64,000 bases of DNA from Paenibacillus hunanensis (GTDB lineage: Bacteria > Bacillota > Bacilli > Paenibacillales > Paenibacillaceae): contig NZ_BMMB01000002.1 in NCBI RefSeq assembly GCF_014645615.1, positions 434,001 to 498,000 of the forward strand, read 5' to 3'. The notes under the pieces were generated by a model. It did not search any database. It was given only the letters and a program-made list of their open reading frames with translations, and was not told the origin of the DNA. Within the stretch, counting starts at the first letter, position 1. Every line of letters starts with the position of its first letter. The position numbers were made by a program, and so were the translations under genes. Below, piece by piece: positions 8,353-17,159 of the stretch.

Positions 8353-10158
8353 TTATCCACGCTGACGCTCCAGCCATTGCAGAGCACGTGTCTCACTATC
8401 TGTACTTGTGCCTGGCGACAAGCGAATACTAATCTTATGCTCGAACGGGGTGACCAGATTCACCAGCAACGTTCGGCAATCATACGGATACGAAGCTTCC
8501 CGCACCGAAGCTGCCGTATGCTCACCTGCGCCGCCAGATAGCACCATCCAGTCCTCTCCACTCTCTATACGAATCAGCCCATCCTTCCATAATACTACCT
8601 TATCCTCATACACTGACTCCAGCTCGCCATCCTCAGCTACAACCTGAGATTCGCTACCGAAAATAAACGATAGCTGTGTCATCACTTCTGCTGGCTCAGC
8701 CGAACGAATATACAGATCGATCCCACCAACCTGCTCAACCATTTCCACCTCGACCCGATACTCGCACGTATGGGTAGCTTCACGGAATTGATGCGGCAGT
8801 AAATACCACGGACTCACATCATCAAAAGCAGAGCGTGGTAAATGCTGGGCTGGAATCGGTGCGTTATAGCCTTTATGGTAGACCGCCGTCAGCTTATACC
8901 CGCTATCCGTCTCTTCCAGTGTCTGCATCGGCACAAAGCCCGGTCCAAAATACGAAGCTAGCTGTAGTCCAAGCAAACGTACCTTTCCATGACGAAGCGC
9001 CAGCATAGAGGAGGTTTCTGTCATCATCGTCAGACTCGTCTGCTCATGGCGGATGCGTAGCACCGGCGCACCAAAGTCCAGATGTGGACGACTGTAGCGA
9101 ATCGCATTATGATGACCTGCGTCTGGAATCCCTGCCACATACTGTTCACGCCCAAAGCTACCATTGATCATCTGACGATAATTATGCGGTAGCTGTCCAG
9201 GCTGTACGGTATCGCCATCTGTACGCGGATAGAGCAGCATGCCGATGAGCGGATTATTCGCACAGCTAAAGGTTTCCTGTACCGCATCGGCTGCCAGCTG
9301 CTCCATCGCTGCAAAGCGTGGATCATGATCGATCGCAGTCATTAAATAATACGACAGCAGATAGCTCTCCATTGTGAACAGCTGTCCAAAGTCCTGACGA
9401 CCAGAATAATCGGTCACGACCTCACCGGACGGATGAATCAGATACATCATCATCTCCAGATTATGACGCACCGGATCGAGCAGCTCGGGACGTTGTAGCT
9501 CGCGTGCGGCATGGATCAGCATCACATCACTGACCGCATTGTAGATCCCATTACTGCGCTCCGTCCATTCACCATCTGGCGTAATGTCCATTCCTTCTGC
9601 CATCCACTCATCTGCACGCTGTTGCAGACGCGTGTCGGCAAAAATTCTGTACAAATAACCGAGTGCCGCACACAATACCCAGCGGTGATTCGGTGTATGA
9701 CAGCCTCCCGTCAGCATCACAGGAATCGTTCGTTCCAGAAATAAGCGCATATTCGCAATCGTCTCCTGCGCTTCTGGCCATACCTCGCGTGACAGCAGCA
9801 AATACAGCTGTGCATAGCCGACGATGACAAAGCCTGTATCCGGTGGCGAATGAAAATTCGTCCATCCCGGCGAAATGGAGCCATCCTCATGCTGAACACG
9901 AAGCATATAGAGAGAAGCCAGCTCCAGTCGCTCTAGCAAATCCGGATTATGATAATAGACCGAATCTCGATTCACCAATGCCGCTGTCCAGACCGCCATC
10001 CATACCGGCGTGCCTACGCTATGATTGGGCCATGGGATGCCATTAGCTAGATCCTTAACACCGCCATAGTAGCGGCTATCCGCTTCCATAACCTGCCTGT
10101 GCATCCCGCGTTCAACCCATTCCTCATTCAGATTGACCAGCTTATCCAGCGTCTTCAT
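8353..10158 (-). CDS. Unassigned large carbohydrate-locus protein (possible alpha-toroid lyase/hydrolase)
   Basis: A 601-residue cytoplasmic protein with no signal peptide, not confidently assigned. The first 300 residues are helical with repeated aromatic/His motifs ('GIPWPNHSVGTPVWMAVWTAAL', 'GGCHTPNHRWVLCAALGYLYR', 'TERSNGIYNAVSDVMLIHAAR'), suggesting an (alpha/alpha) toroid as in heparinase-like lyases and family 88/105-type hydrolases. The second half is beta-rich ('HLDFGAPVLRIRHEQ'). The start has GAGGAG 8 nt upstream, inside the end of the isomerase gene only 3 nt away, so the two are translationally coupled. Context predicts it degrades or modifies the sugar imported by the adjacent ABC system. 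Confidence 0.6.
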   Translation of the reverse strand: MKTLDKLVNLNEEWVERGMHRQVMEADSRYYGGVKDLANGIPWPNHSVGTPVWMAVWTAALVNRDSVYYHNPDLLERLELASLYMLRVQHEDGSISPGWTNFHSPPDTGFVIVGYAQLYLLLSREVWPEAQETIANMRLFLERTIPVMLTGGCHTPNHRWVLCAALGYLYRIFADTRLQQRADEWMAEGMDITPDGEWTERSNGIYNAVSDVMLIHAARELQRPELLDPVRHNLEMMMYLIHPSGEVVTDYSGRQDFGQLFTMESYLLSYYLMTAIDHDPRFAAMEQLAADAVQETFSCANNPLIGMLLYPRTDGDTVQPGQLPHNYRQMINGSFGREQYVAGIPDAGHHNAIRYSRPHLDFGAPVLRIRHEQTSLTMMTETSSMLALRHGKVRLLGLQLASYFGPGFVPMQTLEETDSGYKLTAVYHKGYNAPIPAQHLPRSAFDDVSPWYLLPHQFREATHTCEYRVEVEMVEQVGGIDLYIRSAEPAEVMTQLSFIFGSESQVVAEDGELESVYEDKVVLWKDGLIRIESGEDWMVLSGGAGEHTAASVREASYPYDCRTLLVNLVTPFEHKISIRLSPGTSTDSETRALQWLERQRG

Positions 10159-10161
10159 CGG

Positions 10162-11133
10162 CTATACTCCTCTCGTGCTTCCTGCATGGCGTGCAGCTAT
10201 TTTGCTCAGCAACAGCTTATGACTCTCATCAATTTCATGCGGCTGACAAGCCGCTTTGAGCTCGTATACCTTGACCGGGGCATGGTCAATAATATCCAGA
10301 AAACGATCGAAAAATTCCATATCGCCGCTATGCACATACGGACACCAGTGATCCGACAAGCCGAGCGTCTCGTGAATGTGTACACCGATAATATCTTCCT
10401 TCATCGCATTCGCTTCTTCTGCGTTATGATACAGACCCATTCGATCCATCATCATCCCATGTCCGATATCATACCAGAGATAGACGGGTGCACCCTTCAT
10501 ACGCTCACGTACCGTTTTCGCTTCCGATAGCGTTGGCATCTGATAGCAGCGTGAACGCGTCTCAATCCCAAAGGCTACATCGTAGCCCTTTGACAATACA
10601 CGATCACATACCTCCTCCAGACTATGCTGAATACGCTCCAGATAGGTGGCTGCCAGGCTTTCACGCCGCTCCAGCATTTCCGACCATAGCTTCTGATAAG
10701 CTGGCGAGTCCTTGCCCTGTTCATGATAGATGCCTTTCAGCTCTTCATCGATATTGTAGGCAAACGGTACCTCACCCGGATGCACCACGACCGCCTTAGC
10801 ACCATAACGATGTGCATACTCCGCCGAGCCAACGAGCAGATCAATCGCCTTTTTACGCTTGGTCTCATCGTCAAAGCCAAGCAGCACAGAATCTGTACCA
10901 TAGTCTGGATCAGGCGTATGCGGAAACGTATTATGCACACTCGACACGCCAATCTCGCCGCGTTCGATCATTGGCTCAATCGTCTGTAGCATTTCTTTAG
11001 TTACATTATAATTCAGCTCTACTTTCTGGAAGCCTAACTCCTTGATCTCCTCGATCATCGCTGCTCCATCATTCGGGTGACGCTTAATGTTCCAACAAGT
11101 AGAAAATGAGTATTCGCCTTTGGATGTGTACAT
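10162..11133 (-). CDS. TIM-barrel sugar isomerase/epimerase family protein
   Basis: A 323-residue xylose-isomerase-like TIM barrel (AP endonuclease 2 superfamily). Supporting motifs: 'EIKELGFQKVELNYNVTKEML', 'GAKAVVVHPGEVPFAY', 'GIETRSRCYQMP', 'VYLWYDIGHGMMMDR' and 'IIGVHIHETLGLSDHWCPYVHSGD', which supply the His/Glu/Asp residues that bind divalent metal in this fold. Its likely job is to isomerise a sugar or sugar acid. A TTG six bases upstream also opens the frame, but GGAAGGA lies 6 nt before the ATG at 11133, so that start is used. It is followed after 3 nt by the 601-residue protein and preceded by a terminator separating it from the permeases. Confidence 0.8.
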   Translation of the reverse strand: MYTSKGEYSFSTCWNIKRHPNDGAAMIEEIKELGFQKVELNYNVTKEMLQTIEPMIERGEIGVSSVHNTFPHTPDPDYGTDSVLLGFDDETKRKKAIDLLVGSAEYAHRYGAKAVVVHPGEVPFAYNIDEELKGIYHEQGKDSPAYQKLWSEMLERRESLAATYLERIQHSLEEVCDRVLSKGYDVAFGIETRSRCYQMPTLSEAKTVRERMKGAPVYLWYDIGHGMMMDRMGLYHNAEEANAMKEDIIGVHIHETLGLSDHWCPYVHSGDMEFFDRFLDIIDHAPVKVYELKAACQPHEIDESHKLLLSKIAARHAGSTRGV

Positions 11134-11202
11134 GGTCAATCCTTCCTTTTCTCTATAGTGTAAGGCTCGTCCGCTGCTTCTCCTTCGAGCGCACCTTCGT
11201 AG

Positions 11203-11243
11203 TAAAAAGGATGCGGCCCCCTGTACGGGAAGCCGCGATCCTC
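11203..11243 (-). terminator. Terminator after the ABC permease genes
   Basis: Read on the minus strand: AGGATCGCGGC, loop, GCCGCATCCT, then TTTTTACT. It lies just after the second permease and before the isomerase gene, so the two halves of the locus are at least partly separate transcripts. Confidence 0.75.
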
Positions 11244-11286
11244 ATTATCCTGCTTGCTATACAGTTGTCGTTAAAATCTAGCTCGA

Positions 11287-12207
11287 TTAGCCCTTGACCG
11301 CACCCAGCATTACACCACTAACAAAGTAGCGTTGCAGCCATGGATACACGATCAGAATCGGCACGGTTGCGAAAATAACGCTCGCCGCCTTCAGACTCTC
11401 TGGCATCATATTCGCTGTACCTGCAACCTCATTACGCATCAGCTCGGTTGCCATATTGTTCTGAATCAATTGATACAGCTTCAATTGCAGCGGATACAGC
11501 TCCGGGCTGTTGATGTACATGAGTGTATCCATAAATCCATTCCAGCGTCCAACCGCATAGAACAGACTGAGCGTTGCGATAACCGGCATCGACAACGGCA
11601 AAATGATACGGAGCAGTGTACGGAAGTGACTGCTACCATCAATCTCTGCCGCCTCCTCCAGACTATCCGGTATCCCTTTAAAGAACGAGATCATAATGAT
11701 CAGATAGAATGGACTGATCAAGCCTGGCAAAATGAGCGCCCACATCGTATCCAGCAAGTGCAGGTTACGCACGAGAATGTACTCGGGAATAATACCACCA
11801 CTAAAGAACATCGTAATGATGATCACGACCATAAAGAAGCCGCGACCTTTCAGATTTGACTTGGACAGCGGGTACGCTGCCGCAATCGTCATCGCCATAC
11901 AGAACAGTGTGAATACCGCTGTCAGTATCACCGTGAAGCCGAGCGAGCGAATCATCGATGGATCGCTAAACACCTTCACATACGCCTCAATCGTAAATTC
12001 CTTCGGGAATAGCGTAACCTCACCCGACATAATCGGACGCGACGAGCTAAGCGAGATCGAGAGCACGTGGATAAAAGGGAAAATACAGATCAGTACCGAG
12101 ACAGCGATGAGCGTCATATTCACAATATCGAAAATACGGTCACCACGACTAATGTTAGGCTTAACCTTGATGCGGTCGGTTTCATTAACGCGAGCTGCTT
12201 CTGCCAT
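11287..12207 (-). CDS. Carbohydrate ABC permease, LplC/YtcP type
   Basis: A 306-residue CUT1 permease of the LplC/YtcP subgroup with six predicted helices (for example 'IFDIVNMTLIAVSVLICIFP', 'VILTAVFTLFCMAMTIAAAY', 'GFFMVVIIITMFFSGGIIP'). The coupling loop 'EEAAEIDGSSHFRTLLRIILPLSMP' matches the EAA motif that contacts the ATPase. The family ends with 'YFVSGVMLGAVKG', as here. Its ATG overlaps the stop of the partner permease by one base (TAATG), so they are translated together. No ATPase is encoded nearby, so a shared MsmX-type ATPase elsewhere is expected. Confidence 0.93.
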   Translation of the reverse strand: MAEAARVNETDRIKVKPNISRGDRIFDIVNMTLIAVSVLICIFPFIHVLSISLSSSRPIMSGEVTLFPKEFTIEAYVKVFSDPSMIRSLGFTVILTAVFTLFCMAMTIAAAYPLSKSNLKGRGFFMVVIIITMFFSGGIIPEYILVRNLHLLDTMWALILPGLISPFYLIIMISFFKGIPDSLEEAAEIDGSSHFRTLLRIILPLSMPVIATLSLFYAVGRWNGFMDTLMYINSPELYPLQLKLYQLIQNNMATELMRNEVAGTANMMPESLKAASVIFATVPILIVYPWLQRYFVSGVMLGAVKG

Positions 12208-13109
12208 TACAGGATCCCCTCCCCGGTCGTTTTCTTCGCTGCAAAGTTCGCACCCAGTACGAAAATAAGTCCAACTACAGCCTGGAACAGACCAACCACG
12301 GTCGCCAGCGTATATTGTCCGGATTCCAAACCGATCCGGTAGACGAAGGTACTTAGTACATCCGAATATTCCTGAACCGCAACGTTACCGATAACGTAAG
12401 GACGTTCAAACCCGATCGTTACCATATTACCGAGGTTGATAATCAGCAGCGTAATGATCGTTGGGCGCAGGCCTGGCAGTGTAATATGCCAGATACGGCG
12501 CATACGTGTTGCACCATCGACCTCAGCTGCTTCATACAGCTCTTTGTTGATCCCGGTCAGTGCAGCCAAGTATAGAATCGTTCCCCAGCCTGCGCTTTGC
12601 CATACACCTGTCAGCAGATAGGTGATCAGCCAGTAGTTCGGATCAGTCAGGAACGGGATCGGCTGGAAGCCCATCGATACCCACAGATTGTTGATAAAGC
12701 CGGATTGTGTGCCAAATACCTGATACACGATTCCCCCGATAATAACCCAGGAGATAAAGTGCGGAATATAGAGAATGGTCTGCGAAAGTTTCTTGAACCA
12801 CAACGCTTTGACCTCATACAGCATAATCGCAAGGATCAGCGGTGCCGGGAACGAAACGATCAGGTCCAGAATATTCAACATTAAGGTGTTGCGAAGAGTA
12901 CGATAAAAATCCTGATTTTGGAAAACCTCTCGAAAGCCATCCCAGCCAATCCATTCACTGCCGTTAATACCCTGGAAAAAGTTAAAATCCTTAAATGCAA
13001 TCTGTACGCCGTACATCGGTCCATATTTGAAAATGGCAAAGTAAGCGAGCGGCAAAATGAGCAGGAAATACAGCTGCCAGTATCTTCTCAGGTAGGTGGA
13101 CGTTTTCAC
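12207..13109 (-). CDS. Carbohydrate ABC permease, LplB/YteP type
   Basis: A 300-residue CUT1 permease of the LplB/YteP subgroup. It opens 'YWQLYFLLILPLAYFAIFKY' and 'GPMYGVQIAFKDFNFFQGI', diagnostic of this subgroup, and has the coupling loop 'YEAAEVDGATRMRRIWHITLPGL'. It partners the downstream LplC-type permease. The start is GTG at 13109 with AAGGGGAG about 7 nt upstream. It follows the binding-protein gene by about 97 nt on the same strand. Confidence 0.93.
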   Translation of the reverse strand: MKTSTYLRRYWQLYFLLILPLAYFAIFKYGPMYGVQIAFKDFNFFQGINGSEWIGWDGFREVFQNQDFYRTLRNTLMLNILDLIVSFPAPLILAIMLYEVKALWFKKLSQTILYIPHFISWVIIGGIVYQVFGTQSGFINNLWVSMGFQPIPFLTDPNYWLITYLLTGVWQSAGWGTILYLAALTGINKELYEAAEVDGATRMRRIWHITLPGLRPTIITLLIINLGNMVTIGFERPYVIGNVAVQEYSDVLSTFVYRIGLESGQYTLATVVGLFQAVVGLIFVLGANFAAKKTTGEGIL

Positions 13110-13206
13110 TGTCGTACTCCCCTTTCAGCTTATAAATGGGGAGATCGCCTGCGCCCGTAAGCCAGGCGATCTCCAAATCATTACAGATCAATCGTGTACA
13201 GATGTC

Positions 13207-14823
13207 TTACTTGCTCGCGCCACCCTCTTGGAATACCTTCGTGCGCTCATCGAGAATTGCCTGTCCACCGCTGCTCATATAATCCTTGAGTAAAGCATCA
13301 TATGTTGCATTAAATTGGGCGGTTGGAGCCATGGTTGCTTTAACAATCAGCTGCGAATACTTATCCTGCAGGGCACTGCCGTATTTTGCTTCCGCTTCAA
13401 TCGGTTTGTTGAAGTTGACCGGAGCAATCGTATCGGTATTAGAGATTTCAACCGATTTACGCATATCTGCCTGATACTCTTCCGGTACCTGCATAATATA
13501 AGCATCATTGTTTTGTTCTTCTGTGCCTGCTACTTTACCGTTGGCGATAATCGCCATGTCACCATAGTTGTACAGACGGTTTTGCGCTTCGGTAGAAGCA
13601 TCCTCTTTCGCTACAGGTACACCATTTTTCAGCGTATAGTTTTCGCCCTCTACACCATTTTGCATATCGAACAGGTTTTTACCGGATGCCATCCAGTCCA
13701 GATACTTGATCGCTTCAACCGCTTTGCTGCTCGATTTAGGGATCATAATGTACAGACCGTTAGACGCATATTCTGGCTTTGCATGCTTGCCTTCATTATT
13801 GGTAAATACATCGGCTGGTGTCAGCTTCGCGTTCTTCACATTCGCTTGCAGGTTTTTGTACGTTCCGTTGTACGTGAAGTACAGCTCGCCTGCATCCTCT
13901 GTGTAGAAACCAACCTTACCGTTTTGCACATCCTGCCACAGCTGCTTTTTGTCCTCATCCAGACCGAAGTCACGGCTAATCAAGCCTTCGTTATACAGCT
14001 TGTTCATGAATTTCAGTCCATCCTTGAAGCCAGGCAGCAGGGTTGGATAATCGCTGGAGCCGAGCTTTTGGGTCAGCGTATACTTTTGCTCGTCTGTCAG
14101 CGGCTGCTGCACGAACGACCAGAGCAGCGGCTCATACTGTGCCGGAGCGATCGTCATACCGAACGGAATCAAGCCGTTGCCTACTTTGCCCGGGTCTTTC
14201 TCTTTAAAAGCCTTCAATGTGTTGTACAGCTCGTCTGTCGTTTGCGGTACTGGCATTTTCAGTGCATCCAGCCAGTCCTGACGAATATAAGAAGCGTATT
14301 TGCCAAGCACCGAGCGTTTACCCGGAATGGCGAATTGCTTACCTTCGATTTGACCGTAGGAAAGTGTATCCTCACCGAGGAATTTTTTCAGATTCGGACC
14401 ATACTGGTTCAGCAGATCAGTCAAATCGGTCAGACCGCCTTGCTGTGCGTAACGGTTAAATGTGCCTTGATCGTAGGTGAACACGATATCTGGTACATCG
14501 CCACCGCTTGCCATCAGTACGTTCAGCTTTTGCAGCTCTTCCGAACGTGGGATTGGTACATATTGAACATCGATTTTATTCGGTTCACCAAAACGCTCAT
14601 TAACCAGCTTCGTCATATAGTTGTCGCTGATTGTCGAGCCTGCTGGCGAATTACCACGGTCAAACACTTCAACCTTGAGCACCGACTTGCCATCTGCTGT
14701 TGTTGCACCAGCTTCACTACTTGAACTGGAGCAACCCGCGAGTACAGTCGTACCTGCAAGTACGGTTGCGAGCATCATACCCGACCAGCTCTTGAACCAT
14801 GTTTTACCAGAAACCAATTTCAT
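13207..14823 (-). CDS. Extracellular solute-binding lipoprotein, LplA type (copy 1)
   Basis: A 538-residue binding lipoprotein of the large LplA/YtcQ type. The signal sequence ends with lipobox LAGC (about residue 31), followed by a Ser-rich linker. The body holds 'GDVPDIVFTYDQGTFNRYAQQGG', 'LDALKMPVPQTTDELYNTLKAFK' and 'KAVEAIKYLDWMASG'. The ATG at 14823 has AAAGGGG 8 nt upstream and matches the start of copy 2; an upstream GTG at 14844 is possible. It is a close paralogue of the next gene upstream: the N-lobe (about 41-150) is almost unchanged and the largest differences fall around 315-350. It should deliver a carbohydrate to the two permeases that follow it. Confidence 0.92.
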   Translation of the reverse strand: MKLVSGKTWFKSWSGMMLATVLAGTTVLAGCSSSSSEAGATTADGKSVLKVEVFDRGNSPAGSTISDNYMTKLVNERFGEPNKIDVQYVPIPRSEELQKLNVLMASGGDVPDIVFTYDQGTFNRYAQQGGLTDLTDLLNQYGPNLKKFLGEDTLSYGQIEGKQFAIPGKRSVLGKYASYIRQDWLDALKMPVPQTTDELYNTLKAFKEKDPGKVGNGLIPFGMTIAPAQYEPLLWSFVQQPLTDEQKYTLTQKLGSSDYPTLLPGFKDGLKFMNKLYNEGLISRDFGLDEDKKQLWQDVQNGKVGFYTEDAGELYFTYNGTYKNLQANVKNAKLTPADVFTNNEGKHAKPEYASNGLYIMIPKSSSKAVEAIKYLDWMASGKNLFDMQNGVEGENYTLKNGVPVAKEDASTEAQNRLYNYGDMAIIANGKVAGTEEQNNDAYIMQVPEEYQADMRKSVEISNTDTIAPVNFNKPIEAEAKYGSALQDKYSQLIVKATMAPTAQFNATYDALLKDYMSSGGQAILDERTKVFQEGGASK

Positions 14824-14917
14824 TTTGCCAACCCCTTTATTCACTTTTCTCCCTCTTTAGCTATGTTGACCTGATAAGTTAATTTATCTGTCACAATCTC
14901 GTATTTGGGATGTCTCC

Positions 14918-14972
14918 ATTATGGCACTCAAGTATAAAAAGGCTCAATAAACTTGTTTCCGAGCATAAACAC
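14918..14972 (-). promoter_or_regulatory. Promoter with two direct repeats (binding-protein copy 1)
   Basis: On the minus strand: TTGAGC (14942-14947), 18 nt, CATAAT (14918-14923) with an extended-TG element. Immediately upstream of -35, and 18 bp apart, are two half-sites reading AAGTTTAT (14947-14954) and GTGTTTAT (14965-14972). The same layout occurs upstream of copy 2. It is the arrangement expected for an AraC-family activator. Confidence 0.65.
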
Positions 14973-15103
14973 AGCCTTGAGAAGCCCGATATTATAGGTT
15001 TTGTAACCGCATCGCATTGTATATATAACACATAAAGTTATATATGAGTCATGTATAGCAATACGGCTACATCGCCTATTTTATTGAATAAATGAGGATT
15101 GTC

Positions 15104-16717
15104 TTACTTCGTATACGCGCCTTCCTGGAACGCTTTTGTACGCTCATCCAGAATCGCCTGTCCACCACTGCTCATATAATCCTTCAGCAGGGAATCATAC
15201 GTAGCATCGAATTGGTCTGGGGAGACCATAGTTGCTTTTACCACTAGCTGATCGTATTTATCCTGTAATGCACTGCCATACTTGGCTTCAGAATCGATCG
15301 GTTTATTAAAGTTAATCGGTGGGAACGTTTCTGTATTCGAAATTTCTACCGACTTACGCATATCGGCTTGATATTTCTCTGGGATCTGCGCGATATAAGC
15401 TTCGTTATTTTGCTCCTCCGTGCCGACGATTTTACCATTTGCAATAATGACCATGTCGCCATAGTTGTAAATGCGGTTCGTGACATCAGCAGGTGCATCT
15501 GGTTTCAGAATTGGAATACCGTCCTTCATTGTGTAGTTTTCACCTTCTACACCATTTTGCATATCCAGTACGTTCGTGCCGGATGCCATCCAATCCAGAT
15601 ACTTGATCGCTTCAACCGCTTTTGTACTCGATTTTGGAATCATAATGTACAGACCGTTTGGTGCATATTCAGGCTTGATATGCTTGCCTTCATTGTTGGT
15701 AAATACATCAATTGGTGTCAGGACAGCATTTTTATCATTTTTTTGCAGGTTTTCATAGGAGCTGCCTGCATAGAATGGATTATCTGCATCTTCAGAGAAG
15801 AAGCCCGTTTTGCCATTCTGGATATCCTGTCCGAGTTGCTTTTTATCCTTATCCAAGCTAAAGTCGCGACTCAGCATGCCTTCATTGTATAGCTTGTTCA
15901 TAAATTTCAAACCGTCTTTGAAGCCCGGCAATAGAATCGGGTAATCGCGGGAACCTAACTTTTGCGAGAGCGTATACTTTTGCTCATCTGTCAGTGGTTG
16001 CTTAATGAACGACCAGAGCAGCAGCTCAGACTGTGCAGGCTCGATGGTCATACCGAATGGGATAATGCCGCTTCCTACTTTACCCGGGTCCTTTTCTTTG
16101 AATGCTTTGAGCGTAGTATATAGTTCATCTGTTGTTTTTGGTACAGGCATCTTCAGTGCATCCAGCCAGTCCTGACGAATAAATGAAGCGTATTTGCCAA
16201 GTACCGAGCGTTTACCCGGAATGGCATATTGCTTGCCTTCAAGCTGTCCGTAAGCCAGTGTCTCATCGCCGAGGAACTTTTTCAGATTCGGGCCATACTG
16301 GTTCAGCAGATCAGTCAGATCGGTCAGACCGCCTTGCTGTGCGTAACGGTTGAATGTCCCTTGATCATAAGTAAATACGATATCCGGTACATCGCCGCCG
16401 CTTGCCATCAGTACGTTCAGCTTTTGCAGCTCTTCCGAACGGGGAATCGGTACGTATTGTACATCGATTTTATTCGGTGCACCGAAGCGCTCGTTAACCA
16501 GCTTGGTCAGGTAGTTATTGGTAATGGTAGAACCTGCCGGTGAGTTACCGCGATCGAATACTTCAACCTTTAATACGGATTTGCCATCCGCGGTCGTTGC
16601 TCCAGCATCACTTCCTGAGCTTGAACAACCTGCCAGTACAGTAGTGCCTGCGAGCATGACTGCCAGCATTGTTCCGGTGAGTCCCTTCATCCATTTCTTA
16701 CCTGAATACGCTTTCAT
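15104..16717 (-). CDS. Extracellular solute-binding lipoprotein, LplA type (copy 2)
   Basis: A 537-residue tandem paralogue of the downstream binding protein. Its lipobox is again LAGC after 'VMLAGTTV', and it keeps the same N-lobe and the same 'YMSSGGQAILDERTKAFQEG' ending. Differences cluster in the middle: where copy 1 reads 'YTEDAGELYFTYNGTYKNL', this one reads 'FSEDADNPFYAGSSYENL' and is shorter. AAAAGGGG lies about 9 nt before the ATG. It sits between the AraC sensor and copy 1 with its own promoter, so it may be made separately from the permeases. Either a second ligand range for one transporter or dosage duplication would fit. Confidence 0.92.
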   Translation of the reverse strand: MKAYSGKKWMKGLTGTMLAVMLAGTTVLAGCSSSGSDAGATTADGKSVLKVEVFDRGNSPAGSTITNNYLTKLVNERFGAPNKIDVQYVPIPRSEELQKLNVLMASGGDVPDIVFTYDQGTFNRYAQQGGLTDLTDLLNQYGPNLKKFLGDETLAYGQLEGKQYAIPGKRSVLGKYASFIRQDWLDALKMPVPKTTDELYTTLKAFKEKDPGKVGSGIIPFGMTIEPAQSELLLWSFIKQPLTDEQKYTLSQKLGSRDYPILLPGFKDGLKFMNKLYNEGMLSRDFSLDKDKKQLGQDIQNGKTGFFSEDADNPFYAGSSYENLQKNDKNAVLTPIDVFTNNEGKHIKPEYAPNGLYIMIPKSSTKAVEAIKYLDWMASGTNVLDMQNGVEGENYTMKDGIPILKPDAPADVTNRIYNYGDMVIIANGKIVGTEEQNNEAYIAQIPEKYQADMRKSVEISNTETFPPINFNKPIDSEAKYGSALQDKYDQLVVKATMVSPDQFDATYDSLLKDYMSSGGQAILDERTKAFQEGAYTK

Positions 16718-16809
16718 TTCTTCATCCCCTTTTATCGGCTTTTCCCCTTATGAGTTATGACTGTTCCGAGCTAGCGTACGATTCATTTATTCAAATTAGG
16801 GTTGCACCA

Positions 16810-16864
16810 ATTATGGCATTCACATTTCAAAAGTCTCAATAAACTTGATTCCCACCATAAACTT
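16810..16864 (-). promoter_or_regulatory. Promoter with two direct repeats (binding-protein copy 2)
   Basis: On the minus strand: TTGAGA (16834-16839), 18 nt, CATAAT (16810-16815) with extended TG. Two identical AAGTTTAT half-sites (16839-16846 and 16857-16864), 18 bp apart, abut -35. Spacing, orientation and distance to the gene match copy 1. Confidence 0.7.
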
Positions 16865-16868
16865 ACAA

Positions 16869-16882
16869 AGATAACGCTTACA
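16869..16882 (-). promoter_or_regulatory. Candidate cre (CcpA) box
   Basis: Minus-strand TGTAAGCGTTATCT fits the degenerate catabolite-responsive pattern TGNAANCGNWNNCW. It lies just upstream of the AraC-type direct repeats of binding-protein copy 2, suggesting glucose control of the locus. Confidence 0.4.
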
Positions 16883-16968
16883 TTACATGTAATCAACTAA
16901 ATTCCCGATATAAACTATTTTCAGTAGCCTGAAAACCGCATCAGGACGGGCTTTTCCAGGTATGGCGA

Positions 16969-16998
16969 AAGAAGCATGTCATATCGAGCATGCTTCTT
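16969..16998 (-). terminator. Hairpin downstream of the AraC regulator
   Basis: Perfect arms AAGAAGCATG (16969-16978) and CATGCTTCTT (16989-16998). The T-run on the minus strand is short, so termination is plausible but weaker than elsewhere in this window. Confidence 0.45.
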
Positions 16999-17159
16999 TT
17001 CAGGTGTAGAATTCAGTTTATTTGTTCTATTTTAACGATATATTCTCATGAATTAACCAACACTTAACCTTACATTTATCAGTAATGGTCAGAATAATTT
17101 CCAACCTCTATCCACAATAGCTGCTGCCTGTAGGAGCATCTATTAGAAGCATCGACCTT

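Noticed and set aside
13315..14724. Long plus-strand frame of 469 codons opposite binding-protein copy 1
   Set aside because: It is antisense to a well-supported lipoprotein gene, has odd composition and no ribosome site.
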